Part shown: positions 42,018 through 51,298 of the stretch, piece by piece
Layout of the letters: every line of letters starts with the position of its first letter
Numbering within the stretch: the stretch's first letter is position 1
Source of the DNA: Roseiarcus sp963820095
GTDB lineage: Bacteria > Pseudomonadota > Alphaproteobacteria > Rhizobiales > Beijerinckiaceae
Assembly: GCA_963820095.1 (NCBI GenBank)
Contig: CAWFZA010000023.1
Span: 124,001 to 188,000 of the forward strand
DNA length: 64,000 nt
Direction of reading: 5' to 3'
Made by a program: the position numbers and the translations under genes
Notes under the pieces: generated by a model
What the model saw: the letters and a program-made list of their open reading frames with translations, nothing else
The model's database searches: none
Told to the model about the DNA's origin: nothing

Positions 42018-43439
42018 TTGAGCGATTCGATCCCTTACAGAAAGGTCGTCGGCGACCGACCGACGTCCATTTCGGTCCCGCTCGTTCGCGATGCGAGCGC
42101 GATCCGCGGGCAAGCGTCGACTGCGGAGACGGCCGGCAGAGACGCGGCATCCTTTCCCATTCCCGCCAACGAGCCGGAGCGGCTCAAGGCTTTGCGCGCA
42201 CTCGATATCCTGAATAGCCCGCCCGAAACAGCTTACGATGAGCTAGCGGCGTTGGCGGCGCAGATTTGCGAATGCCCGATCGGCTACATCAGCTTCATCG
42301 ACGACGATCGTCGTTGGCTTAAGGCGCAATATGGCCTGCCGCCGCAGATGCCGGACGCACCCCGGGCGGCTTCGGTCTGCTCGACCACGATATGCGGCGC
42401 CGAAATGTTCGTGGTGCCCGACATGACGCAGGACTCTCGGTTTGATCGTATCGCTGTGGTCGTCGACGAACCCCACTGCCGGTTCTATTGCGGTGTGCCG
42501 CTCATCACCGACGAGGGCTATGCTCTGGGGGCGTTATGCGTCTTGGATGTTGAGCCGCGTCGGCTCACCTTTGAACAAACGGAAGCGCTTCGCTTGGTGT
42601 CGCGTCAGGTTCTTACCTTGTTGGAGCTGCGTCGAAGACTAATCGCGCATAACCAGACGATTGCGCAACTTGAGCCACCGCGCGAGGACGTCGCCTTACA
42701 TAAAGCGCGCGCCGATGCGCTGCTCGACAACCTTTTGCCCCGCGCGATCGCCGAGGAACTGAGGAGAGACGGCCGGGTCCAGCCGAGATACATTCGCTTC
42801 GCGACGGTCTTGTTGGCTGATTTTCAGGGTTTCACGCTTCTATCCGAGAGAGCGGAGCCGGCGGCGCTTATTGGTCTCCTTGATGAGTATTTCAGCGCAT
42901 TCGACAACATCATGGCCCGTCACGGACTGGAGAAGATAAAGACGATCGGCGACGCCTATATGGCGGTCGGCGGCGTGCCTGAGAGCGGGCTGCCCCATCC
43001 GATCGACGCTGGTCTCGCGGCGCTGGAAATGCAGGCGACCACCGCTCGTATGAAATCGCGAAGTGACAAATTGGGGTTGCCATCGCTGGAATTGCGGATC
43101 GGCATTCACACCGGGCCCGTCATCTCCGGCGTCGTCGGCAACCACCGCTTCGCTTTCGATATTTGGGGCGACGCCGTGAACATCGCATCGTTCATGGAGG
43201 CGCAATGCCTGCCCGGCCGGATCAATATCTCGGACACATCAGCCGGACACGCCAAAACCCTGTTCGATCTCGAGCCGCGCGGTCTCGTCGAGGCGAAGCA
43301 TCAGCGCACGCACGAGATGTTTTTCCTCAATCGCCTGAAGCGGGAATTCTCGAGCGATCAGGACGGACACGAGCCGAACGAGAGGTTCGCGGCCGAATAT
43401 GATCGCTTGGCAGGTCGGTCGCCGGCGCAACTCAGGTAG
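42018..43439 (+). CDS. GAF-domain class III adenylate/guanylate cyclase homologue
   Basis: About 473 residues. N-terminal GAF domain (residues about 55-205): RLKALRALDILNSPPETAYD, ICECPIGYISFIDDDRRWLK, FYCGVPLITDEGYALGALCV. A short helical linker leads into a class III nucleotide cyclase domain (258-440). Metal-binding Asp268 (LLADFQGFTLL) and Asp312 (KTIGDAYMAVGG), the base-recognition Lys/Asp pair (EKIKTIG, FDIWGDAVN) and Asn388 are present. The transition-state Arg expected at 392 (NxxxR) is Phe: NIASFMEA. The catalytic competence is therefore doubtful. The start is the TTG at 42018. The output would be cAMP or cGMP if active. Confidence 0.88.
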   Translation: MSDSIPYRKVVGDRPTSISVPLVRDASAIRGQASTAETAGRDAASFPIPANEPERLKALRALDILNSPPETAYDELAALAAQICECPIGYISFIDDDRRWLKAQYGLPPQMPDAPRAASVCSTTICGAEMFVVPDMTQDSRFDRIAVVVDEPHCRFYCGVPLITDEGYALGALCVLDVEPRRLTFEQTEALRLVSRQVLTLLELRRRLIAHNQTIAQLEPPREDVALHKARADALLDNLLPRAIAEELRRDGRVQPRYIRFATVLLADFQGFTLLSERAEPAALIGLLDEYFSAFDNIMARHGLEKIKTIGDAYMAVGGVPESGLPHPIDAGLAALEMQATTARMKSRSDKLGLPSLELRIGIHTGPVISGVVGNHRFAFDIWGDAVNIASFMEAQCLPGRINISDTSAGHAKTLFDLEPRGLVEAKHQRTHEMFFLNRLKREFSSDQDGHEPNERFAAEYDRLAGRSPAQLR

Positions 43440-43535
43440 GACTTAGCCGTCGACCTAAGCATTCACACGGCGCCTCGCATTCTCGCCACCTACGAACGCG
43501 TGTAGGATCCGAGGCGAAACAGAAGGAAAACTCCG

Positions 43536-45173
43536 ATGACCCGGCGCGCGCGCGACGTTCTCATCGACATCCTGCGCGATGAGGGAATCACCCACGTCTT
43601 CGGCAATCCGGGCTCGACCGAGATGCCGCTCATGGACGCGCTCGTCGATGCGCCCGACATTCGCTACGTGCTCGGCCTTCAGGAGGCGACGGCGGTCGGC
43701 ATGGCCGATGGCTGGGCGCTCGCCTCCGGTCGAACAGCCTTCGTGAACCTGCATGCGATGGGCGGCCTCGGCAACGCCATGGGCGTGCTCGTCGCCTCAA
43801 AGGCGAGCGAGACGCCGCTCGTCATCACCGCAGGCCAGCAGGACACACGGCACCTGATGACCGAGCCGTGGCTCTCGGGCGACCTCGTCGCCCTCGCCGC
43901 GCCGGTGACCAAATGGGCGAAGGAATTGCGCCGCGCCGACGATGTTGGTCCGGCGCTAAGGCGCGCCTTCGGCCTCGCGCGCACGCCGCCCTGTGGCCCG
44001 GTATTCTTGTCTCTGCCGATGGACCTCCTCGACCAGGACGTGAATCACGCGACGCCGCCCGCTTCCGCGCGGCCGCGGCTCGGCGCCTCGCCCGACGCGG
44101 CGCGCCTCGCCGAGACGCTCGCGAAGCTTGATCCCGACAAGGTCGTCGTCCTGCTCGGCGACGATCTGCCGGCGGCCGCAAGCGCCGGCTTGGTCGCCTT
44201 CGCAGAGGCCGGCGGCTTTCCGGTCTGGGGCACACAGCTCACGTCGCGCACCGCCTTTCCGTCGCACCATCCCTGCTGGGCGGGCGTGCTGAAGCCCGAT
44301 TTCGCCGACATGCGGGCGCACCTGCAATCGGTGCAGGCGATCGTGCTGGTCGGCGGACGCGCCTTCGTCGCCTACCCCTATCGCGAGGCCGAGCCCGTGC
44401 CCGAAGGCGTCGCGGTCATGCATCTCGCTGACAATCCCGAGGCGTTCGGACGCGAGCACGCCGCGGACATGGCGCTGCTTGGCGATATCAACCAGACACT
44501 CGCCGCAGTCGCCCGACGCCTCACCGAACTTGTCGATAAGAACAAGATCGCAGCCCGGCTCGCCGCGCGAGGCGTGCGGCGGCGCGAGGCCAGGGAGGCG
44601 ACGCGCAAGGACATCCTGGCGGAAAGCGCCAGCCTTCCGCTCAGCGCCGACGCCGCCGTGCTCGCGGCGCTCGACGCGCTGCCGGGCGACGCAATCATCG
44701 CCAACGATTCCGCCGCGACCTTCGGCCGCGTCCAGGATCTCATGACGACGGAGCCTGGCCGCTATTTCTTCGCTCGCGGCGGCGTGCTCGGCTGCAGCAT
44801 GCCGGCCGCGGTCGGCGCAGCGCTCGCGACGAGCGGGTGGGTCGTCGCCTTCGTCGGCGACGGCGGGGCGATGTATTCGCCCCAGGCCTTATGGAGCGCC
44901 GCGCATAACAAGGCGCGAACGATCTTCGTCGTCTTCAACAACCGCCGCTATGGCGTCTTGCAGAATGTCGCCAAGTCGCTCGGCTACGTCAACGCGAAAG
45001 CCGGTCGCTTCGTCGGCATGGATGTCGTCGATCCGGCGATCGACTTTCTCTCGCTTGCGGCGTCGATGGGCGTGCCGGCGGAGCGTGCGAACGACCGCGA
45101 GGCGATCGGCGCTGCATTTGAGCGCGCGCTCAAACGCGAGGGTCCGTCGCTGATCGAGATCCCGATCCGGTAG
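43536..45173 (+). CDS. Thiamine-diphosphate enzyme, benzoylformate decarboxylase-like
   Basis: A 545-residue ThDP-dependent enzyme. Catalytic Glu50 (GLQEATAVGMADGWA), the N-terminal ThDP pyrimidine domain VFGNPGSTEMPLMDA, His in VNLHAMGGLGNAMG and the second active-site His in FPSHHPCWAGVLKP match benzoylformate decarboxylase rather than acetolactate synthase. The ThDP-Mg motif is VGDGGAMYSPQALW, then FNNRRYG. Benzoylformate decarboxylases turn aryl-glyoxylates into aldehydes; relatives also act on other 2-oxo acids. A fragment of this gene occurs 2 kb upstream. Convergent with the Rieske oxygenase gene. Confidence 0.88.
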   Translation: MTRRARDVLIDILRDEGITHVFGNPGSTEMPLMDALVDAPDIRYVLGLQEATAVGMADGWALASGRTAFVNLHAMGGLGNAMGVLVASKASETPLVITAGQQDTRHLMTEPWLSGDLVALAAPVTKWAKELRRADDVGPALRRAFGLARTPPCGPVFLSLPMDLLDQDVNHATPPASARPRLGASPDAARLAETLAKLDPDKVVVLLGDDLPAAASAGLVAFAEAGGFPVWGTQLTSRTAFPSHHPCWAGVLKPDFADMRAHLQSVQAIVLVGGRAFVAYPYREAEPVPEGVAVMHLADNPEAFGREHAADMALLGDINQTLAAVARRLTELVDKNKIAARLAARGVRRREAREATRKDILAESASLPLSADAAVLAALDALPGDAIIANDSAATFGRVQDLMTTEPGRYFFARGGVLGCSMPAAVGAALATSGWVVAFVGDGGAMYSPQALWSAAHNKARTIFVVFNNRRYGVLQNVAKSLGYVNAKAGRFVGMDVVDPAIDFLSLAASMGVPAERANDREAIGAAFERALKREGPSLIEIPIR

Positions 45174-45207
45174 AGCCTGCTGCTGTGACGTCAGAGAGTG
45201 AAGTTCG

Positions 45208-46458
45208 TCACGAGGCAAGGCTCAACGGCGTGCGCTCTTCGCCGGCAAGTCGCCGTTCCATCGTGCGGGCGTACCAGTCCACGAACTGGATGACGCCGCC
45301 CTCGTGAATGGTCGAATAGGGGCCGGGCTCGTAGGCCGGGGAATGGACGCCGCGCACGTTCTCCTCGATGATCCTGCGGTCCTGATTGTTGGTCTCAGTC
45401 CAGACGTGGGTGAGTTCCTCGAGATTGTAGTCCACGCCCTCGACCGCATCCTTATGGACCAGCCATTTCGTTGTCAGCGCCGTCTCGTTCGCGCTGATCG
45501 GCATGAGGCGGAAGGTGGTCGCGTGGTCGATCAGCACATGGTTCCAGCTCGTCGGATAGTGATAGAGCATCAAGGAGCCGATCCTCTCGGCGGAGACATC
45601 GTCAGAAAGGTTCCTCCGCACCGCCCGCTTGCCGCTCAGGGTATAGCTCTCCACACCGGGCAGGAGGGGCGTCCTGGTGGTCCGGAACTGGCCGGCCGGG
45701 TCGATGCGGAAGCGGGCCGGCAGCCCGGCGCCCTCCAGCCGCGCCCAGTGCTCGAGCATCTCGGGGTCTTGTTCCGCGCTCTGGATGCCGGTGGCGGTCG
45801 GCGCCTCCGGGAAGCTCTTGCAGAGCTCCGGATGATTGGCCGAGCAATGATAGCACTCGCGATTGTTCTCCATGACGAGCTTCCAGTTGCCCTTTTCGAC
45901 GATCGTCGTCTCATGCGCGACCTTCGCGTCGGCCAGGCGGTGCGGCGCAAAATAAGGCTCCATCACCTTTCGGAACGGAGCGAAATCGGGCGGCGTCTCG
46001 GCAAGGCAGACGAACAGATATCCGGCCGCGCTCTCGCAGGCGACGGGTTTCAGCCCATAAGCCGACTTGTCGAAACCCTCGGCGACCTGGCGGGCGAACA
46101 GAAGGCGCCCGTCAAGATCGTAGCTCCATTGGTGATAGGGGCAGACGAGCCGCACCGCCGCGCCCTTTTCGGCCGCGCAGATCCGGCTGCCGCGATGTCG
46201 GCAGGTGTTGTGGAAAGCGCGGATCGTTCCTTTAAGGTCTCGGGCCAGGATGACCGAATAGTCGCCGATCTGCACGGTCATGAAGGAGCCCGGCTTCTCG
46301 AGCTCGCAATCGTGCCCAACGAACAGCCAATCCCTGTACCAGATCATCTCCATGTCGAGCCGGAAGTAGGCAGGGTCGATGTAGAAGGGCTGCGGCAGGG
46401 TGAAGCCTTCACGGCGACTCCGAAGCCGTTCGAGCATGTCGTTGCGCGTGTCCATCAT
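45208..46458 (-). CDS. Rieske-type aromatic-ring/betaine oxygenase, alpha subunit
   Basis: About 416 residues. Rieske 2Fe-2S ligands: CRHRGSRIC and CPYHQWSYDLDG (CxH...CxxH). Mononuclear iron site: NNRECYHCSANHPEL with two His, and a later Asp. The N-terminus FYIDPAYFRLDMEMIWYRDW and the NNRECYHC form resemble glycine-betaine or stachydrine demethylase alpha subunits (GbcA-type) more than naphthalene dioxygenases. No reductase or beta subunit is adjacent, so electrons must come from elsewhere. The start is proposed at the ATG pair 46458/46455 with a gagg site. Confidence 0.87.
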   Translation of the reverse strand: MMDTRNDMLERLRSRREGFTLPQPFYIDPAYFRLDMEMIWYRDWLFVGHDCELEKPGSFMTVQIGDYSVILARDLKGTIRAFHNTCRHRGSRICAAEKGAAVRLVCPYHQWSYDLDGRLLFARQVAEGFDKSAYGLKPVACESAAGYLFVCLAETPPDFAPFRKVMEPYFAPHRLADAKVAHETTIVEKGNWKLVMENNRECYHCSANHPELCKSFPEAPTATGIQSAEQDPEMLEHWARLEGAGLPARFRIDPAGQFRTTRTPLLPGVESYTLSGKRAVRRNLSDDVSAERIGSLMLYHYPTSWNHVLIDHATTFRLMPISANETALTTKWLVHKDAVEGVDYNLEELTHVWTETNNQDRRIIEENVRGVHSPAYEPGPYSTIHEGGVIQFVDWYARTMERRLAGEERTPLSLAS

Positions 46459-46625
46459 GCCGTCCTCGACGGAAAAGGTTCGTGTGTCGGCGGCGAATCC
46501 CAACCGCCGGCTTGTCTGTCAACATTCGGACCGCGGGCCGAGATCCGTCGAGAATAATCCGCAGCTTGACGCATCTGATTTCTAGCGGCCCCCGCGCGGG
46601 AACAGCCGGAGGCGCGCCCCTTCGC

Positions 46626-47135
46626 TCAGGCCCGCGTGACCGTCGCCTCGGTTGTCGGCGGACGCCTCAAGGTCTGCAGGACGACACAATAGCGCTCGGT
46701 GAGCTTGAGCAGGGTGTCGATCTGGTCCTGGGCTGCGTCCGTGTCGAGTTCGAACCTGAGCCGGATGTCGCTGAACCCGACCGGCGCCTGCTTGTCGACG
46801 CCGAGTGTGCCGCGAAAGTCGAGATCGCCCTCCGCCGCGACCTTGCCCGAGCGCAAGGCGATTCCGAGCGAGGTCGCGACCGCCTTCATGGTTACCCCCG
46901 CGCAGGCCACCAGGGCTTCCAGCAGCATGTCGCCCGAGCAAAGCTCGGCGCCGCTTCCCCCGGTCGCCGGATGAAGCCCGGCGAGCGCGAGCGCCCGTCC
47001 CGTCTCGACCTTGCAGGCGATGCCCTCGGAATCGAGCGCGCCATGGGCCTCGAGCGTGACCAACCCCGCCTTGGCGTCGCCGCGGTAACGTTCCTTGATC
47101 GGCGCCTGGAGGGCGCGCAACTGGTCAGCATCCAT
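46626..47135 (-). CDS. OsmC family protein
   Basis: A 169-residue OsmC/Ohr-superfamily protein. The pair of redox cysteines is in LVACAGVTMKAVATSLGIAL and RYCVVLQTLRR. The family reduces organic hydroperoxides or responds to osmotic stress. The DUF2218 gene lies 17 bp upstream on the same strand, so the two are likely one transcript. Cytosolic. Confidence 0.88.
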   Translation of the reverse strand: MDADQLRALQAPIKERYRGDAKAGLVTLEAHGALDSEGIACKVETGRALALAGLHPATGGSGAELCSGDMLLEALVACAGVTMKAVATSLGIALRSGKVAAEGDLDFRGTLGVDKQAPVGFSDIRLRFELDTDAAQDQIDTLLKLTERYCVVLQTLRRPPTTEATVTRA

Positions 47136-47152
47136 TCTGGTTCGTCTCCTCT

Positions 47153-47446
47153 TCAGATGACCTCAGGCTCCGACCAATCGAACTTGAGCGGCGCCTCGCG
47201 AAATGCGAATCGGTCGAGGTGCGAGGCGACCACGCCTTTCATGCGCTCGACGGTTTCCTTTTGCTGAGCGTCGATCGTGACCGACAGGTCGCCGGGCCGC
47301 GCCTCCATCACGACGACGGCGTCGGGAAATCTGACAATCCCCTTCTGCTCGGTGACCTCGACCTCGAGCCTGTGACTCCAATGCTTGCAAAGCTGCTGCA
47401 TATATTTCGAGGCGTTGGCGGTCGGAACGATGGCGCTGACGATCAT
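47153..47446 (-). CDS. DUF2218 domain protein
   Basis: A 97-residue protein: SAIVPTANASKYMQQLCKHW, SHRLEVEVTEQKGIVRFPDA, VVMEARPGDLSVTIDA, VASHLDRFAFRE. This is the complete DUF2218 domain, often found beside siderophore or stress genes; the function is unknown. The start at 47446 (ATG) fits the family; upstream codons are not similar. The first gene of a pair with OsmC. Confidence 0.85.
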   Translation of the reverse strand: MIVSAIVPTANASKYMQQLCKHWSHRLEVEVTEQKGIVRFPDAVVVMEARPGDLSVTIDAQQKETVERMKGVVASHLDRFAFREAPLKFDWSEPEVI

Positions 47447-47641
47447 GCTGACGACGACTTTCGGGGTTCGGCGCGACTTGGCGCGGGCTCGATCGCGGGG
47501 CGGCTGCGCCGCGAGGGTCATATAGGCGCGGGAACCGCGGATTCTAGCGCGAAACCCGGCGACCAACTCAACGAAGCGCCTTCGAGGCCTGCGCCCGCGC
47601 CCGCTTGCCGCGCGCCCGCCGCCCAAGCTAACGCTTGCGCG

Positions 47642-48146
47642 ATGACCCGCATCGGCTTCTTCTCCGGTTCGTTCGATCCCGATGACCAACGGGCACTTGG
47701 ACGTGATCGAGCATGCGGCGGCGCTGTGCGATCGGCTGGTCGTCGGCGTCGGCTCCAATCCGAACAAGGCTTCCCTGTTCACGGTCGAGGAGCGCCTGAA
47801 GCTGATCCGCGAAGCGGCGGCGCCGATCATGAAGAAGGCCGGATGCGAGCTCGACATTGTCGAATTCACCGGCCTCGCCATCGAGGCGGCGCGTGAAGCG
47901 CGGGCGACGCTCATCGTCAGGGGCCTCAGGGATGGAACCGATTTCGACTATGAGATGCAGATGGCGGGCATGAACGGCGCAATGGCGCCCGAACTGCGCA
48001 CGATCTTTCTGCCCGCCTCCTCGCCGGTCAGGCCGATCACCGCGACCTTGGTGCGGCAGATTGCGTCCATGGGCGGCGACGCCTCTCCCTTCGCGCCTCC
48101 CAATGTGATCAAGGCGCTGAAGGCGAAGTTCAAGGGCAAGCGCTAG
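47642..48146 (+). CDS. coaD: Phosphopantetheine adenylyltransferase (frameshifted)
   Basis: Fourth step of coenzyme A synthesis, 167 residues when corrected. The start TRIGFFSGSFDP and the following MTNGHLDVIEHAAALCDRLV (with the nucleotide-binding TNGH) are in different frames. One extra g at about 47681 (gatcccgatgacc for gatcccatgacc) joins them. Further parts are VGVGSNPNKASLFTVEERLK, LIVRGLRDGTDFDYEMQMAG and SSPVRPITATLVRQIASMGG. As the gene is essential, a sequence error is likely. Confidence 0.94.
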
Positions 48147-48150
48147 CGCC

Positions 48151-49462
48151 CTACCCCTCGCCGCGCTCCTGACGAAGCTGGGCCCAGTATTCGAGCCGCT
48201 TCTTGATCTCTCGCTCGAAGCCGCGCTCGACCGGCTCGTAGAGCGTGTGCCGGCCGACCTTCTCTGGCCAATAATTCTGACCGCTGAAGGCTTCGGGCGC
48301 GTCATGATCATACTGATAGCCCGAGCCATAGCCCTCGCGCTTCATGAGCCGCGTCGGGGCGTTGAGAACGGTCTTGGGCGGCGCGGCCGAACCATGCTCT
48401 TTCGCCAGCGCCTGAGCGGCCCCGAAGGCGGTATAGACCGCGTTCGATTTCGGCGCGGTCGCGGCATAGACGACGGCCTCGGCGATCGCGAGCTCCCCTT
48501 CCGGGCTGCCAAGGAAATCGTAAGCGTCCTTGGCGGCGTTGGCGACGACAAGCGCCTGCGGGTCGGCAAGGCCGATGTCCTCGGACGCCATGCGCACGAC
48601 GCGCCGCGCAATGAACAAGGGGTCCTCGCCGGCGTCGAACATGCGCGCCAGATAGTAGAGCGCCGCGTCCGGATCGGAGCCGCGCACGGTTTTGTGCAAG
48701 GCTGAGATCAGGTTGTAATGGCCGTCCTGGGCCTTGTCGTAGATCGGCGCGCGCCTCTGCACGACCTCAACGAGGCGCGCTGCGTCCAGCACTTCCCCTG
48801 GACGCGCGGCGCGCCAGACTTCCTCGGCGAGGGTCAGAACGGCGCGGCCGTCGCCGTCGGCCATGCCGATGAGCGCCTCACGCGCTGGCGGCTCGAGCGG
48901 CAAGGGCTTGTCCGATCACATGTTCGGCGCGCTCAAGCAGTGCTTCGAGCGCCTCCGGGCCGAGGGGGCGAAAGACGAGCACGCGGGCGCGCGACAACAA
49001 GGCCGCGTTGAGCTCGAAAGATGGGTTCTCCGTTGTCGCGCCGATGAGCGTGATCGATCCGTCCTCCATCACCGGCAGGAAGGAATCCTGCTGCGCTCGG
49101 TTGAAGCGATGGATCTCATCGACGAACAGAAGCGTGCCCTGCCCTTGCGCACGGCGCGCGCGGGCGGCGTCGAAGATCTTCTTCAACTCGGCAACGCCGG
49201 TATGGATCGCCGAGAGCTGCACGAACGTCGCATCCCGGCTTGAACCGATCAGCCGCGCGACTGTCGTCTTGCCGCTGCCCGGCGGCCCCCAGAAGATCAT
49301 CGAGCCGAGCGACGGCGCGGCGAGCAGGCGCGTCAGCGCTCCGTCCGGCCCGGTCAGGTGCTCCTGGCCCGAAACCTCGGCGAGCGACATCGGCCGCAGC
49401 CGCTCGGCGAGCGGCGCGGGCGGCGGCTCAGGCTTGGGATCGAGGCCGTCGAGAAGGCTCAT
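48151..49462 (-). CDS. rarA: Replication-associated recombination protein A (frameshifted)
   Basis: AAA+ ATPase of the RarA/MgsA/WRNIP1 family acting at stalled forks, about 436 residues. Walker A GPPGSGKTTVARLIG, Walker B TLLFVDEIHRFN, sensor ATTENPSFELNAALLSRARV, then the MgsA C-terminal domain (YDKAQDGHYNLISALHKTVR, ASEDIGLADPQALVVANAAK). The two parts lie in different frames. One extra base at about 48900-48906 (gcccttgccg for gccttgccg) joins IGQA to LPLEPPAREAL. The start is proposed at the ATG at 49462. Confidence 0.92.
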
Positions 49463-49566
49463 ATCGCTTTGTCCCGCGCGGAGGACCACCTGTCTAGCCG
49501 CGCGCGGTTGCCGGCTGCTCGCGCGTGGCCCATTGTCCGGGTCTCGTCAAACCGAAGAGCCGTCGC

Positions 49567-50753
49567 ATGAGTTCCTTCGCCCTGCCCTATGCGCCATCCG
49601 AAACGCTAGGCTTTATTCCGGCAAGGCTCGAGCGGCTCACCGCAATCATGGCTCGTCAGGTCGAGGAGAAGAAGGCGCCGGGCGTCTCCATGCTGATCGC
49701 TCGCCATGGCAAGATCGGTTATCGCCAGTCGGTCGGCGCGCTGCGCCCCGGCGGCCCGCAGATGACGCGACGACGCGATCTTCCGCATCTATTCGATGAC
49801 CAAGCCGATCGTTTCGGTCGCGGCGATGATGCTGGTCGAGGAGGGCCGGCTCCTCATCACCGATCCGGTCTCGAAATACATCCCAGCTTTTGCCAACGTG
49901 AAGGTCGGCGTCGTGAGCGGCGAGAAGCTCGAGCTTGCGCCGGTCAAGCGGCCGATCACCGTCCAGGACCTGATGCGCCACACATCCGGCCTGACCTACG
50001 GCTTCACCGGCGCGTCACCGGTCCAGAAGCTGGTCAAGGCGGCGAACGTCATGGATACGAATCGGACGCTGGCCGAAAACGTCGAGGCGATGGCTGCGCT
50101 TCCGCTCATGCATCAGCCAGGCGAGGTCTGGGAGTACGGTCTTTCGACCGATGTGCTCGGGCGCGTGGTCGAGGTCGTCGAACGCGCTCCGCTCGGCGAG
50201 ATCTTGCAGCGTCGCCTGTTCGGCCCGCTCGATATGGTCGACACCGCCTTCTACACGCCGGAGTCGAAGCTCAGCCGGCGCGCCGACCCGTTCTCGTTCG
50301 ACTTCGTGACAGCGGCGGGAGCGGACGCTTGCGATTCAACGGCGCCGCCGAAATTCGAGTCCGGCGGCGGGGGCCTCATGTCGACGCTCGCCGACTATAC
50401 GCGCTTCGTCGCCATGCTGACCTTCGGCGGGGCGCTTGACGGCGTGCGCAGTTCTCGGGGCCCGGACCCTCGCCTTCATGACGAGCGACCACCTCGCCGC
50501 GGGCGTGAGGAAGGATCACTATTTGCTATGGCCGGGTCACGGTTTCGGCCTCGGCTTCGCGGTGCGCACCGATCCCGGCAAGGCGCCGACGGCGGGCAGC
50601 GTCGGCGAGTTCTTCTGGGGCGGCATGATGGGCACGGCTTTCTGGGTGTCGCCGCGCGACTCGCTATTCGCCGTGCTCATGGTTCAGACGCCGGAGAACC
50701 GCGAATATTTCCGCGTGCTGTTCCGCAATCTGGTCAGCGCGGCGATCGCGTGA
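49567..50753 (+). CDS. Beta-lactamase-fold serine hydrolase (frameshifted)
   Basis: About 394 residues of the class C beta-lactamase/esterase superfamily. The nucleophile motif SMTK is in RIYSMTKPIVSVAAMMLVEE, followed by DLMRHTSGLTYGF, the YxS-type motif in WEYGLSTDVLGRVVE and the late region FGLGFAVRTDPGKAP. Three frames must be joined: an extra base at about 49770 and another at about 50441-50452. No signal peptide is visible, so it is likely a cytosolic or atypical esterase rather than a periplasmic beta-lactamase. Confidence 0.85.
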
Positions 50754-50769
50754 CCGCCGGAATCGCTGC

Positions 50770-51207
50770 TCACCACACGCCGATGTTGGCCGCCGACGCC
50801 CACGGCTCCGCCGGCGCCTTCGGCTCGCCCTTCTGGATGAGCTCGATCGAAATATTGTCCGGCGTGCGGATGAACGCCATGTGGCCGTCGCGCGGCGGCC
50901 GGTTGATGGTCACGCCGGCCTTCTGGAGCTTGGCGCAGAGCGCATAGATGTCGTCGACGGCATAGGCGAGATGGCCGAAATTGCGGCCGCCTTTGTAGTC
51001 CTCCGGGTCCCAGTTGTAGGTGAGCTCGACAGTCGGCTTCCGGCTCGCCTTCGCCTGCTCGGCATCATCGGGGGCGGCGAGGAACACCAGCGTGTAGCGG
51101 CCCTTCTCGTTTTCGATGCGCCGCGTCTCGACAAAGCCCATGAGCTCGAAAAAGGCGATCGTCGCCTTGAGGTCGGTCACGCGGATCATCGTATGCAAAT
51201 ATTCCAT
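50770..51207 (-). CDS. VOC-family protein (glyoxalase I-like)
   Basis: A 145-residue protein with one vicinal-oxygen-chelate pair: LHTMIRVTDLKATIAFFELM, GFVETRR, VELTYNWDP, FGHLAYAVDDIYALC and FIRTPDNISIELIQKG. The metal ligands (His, Glu) match lactoylglutathione lyase: His5 in LHTMIRV, Glu in VELTYN, His in GHLAYAV and Glu in SIELIQ. It would isomerise the methylglyoxal-glutathione adduct if it is a true glyoxalase I. Confidence 0.88.
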   Translation of the reverse strand: MEYLHTMIRVTDLKATIAFFELMGFVETRRIENEKGRYTLVFLAAPDDAEQAKASRKPTVELTYNWDPEDYKGGRNFGHLAYAVDDIYALCAKLQKAGVTINRPPRDGHMAFIRTPDNISIELIQKGEPKAPAEPWASAANIGVW

Positions 51208-51298
51208 AAGGTCCTCGTAGGGTTTGCTTCGTCAATGGCTTCGGAGCATAACGCGTTCGATCTGAGGGGAAGCCCCCCGGACACGTGGACCACTCGCT

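Noticed and set aside
41794..42021. 75-codon frame overlapping the cyclase start
   Set aside because: No family similarity and no convincing ribosome site; could be chance. Kept as an open question only in the region entry.
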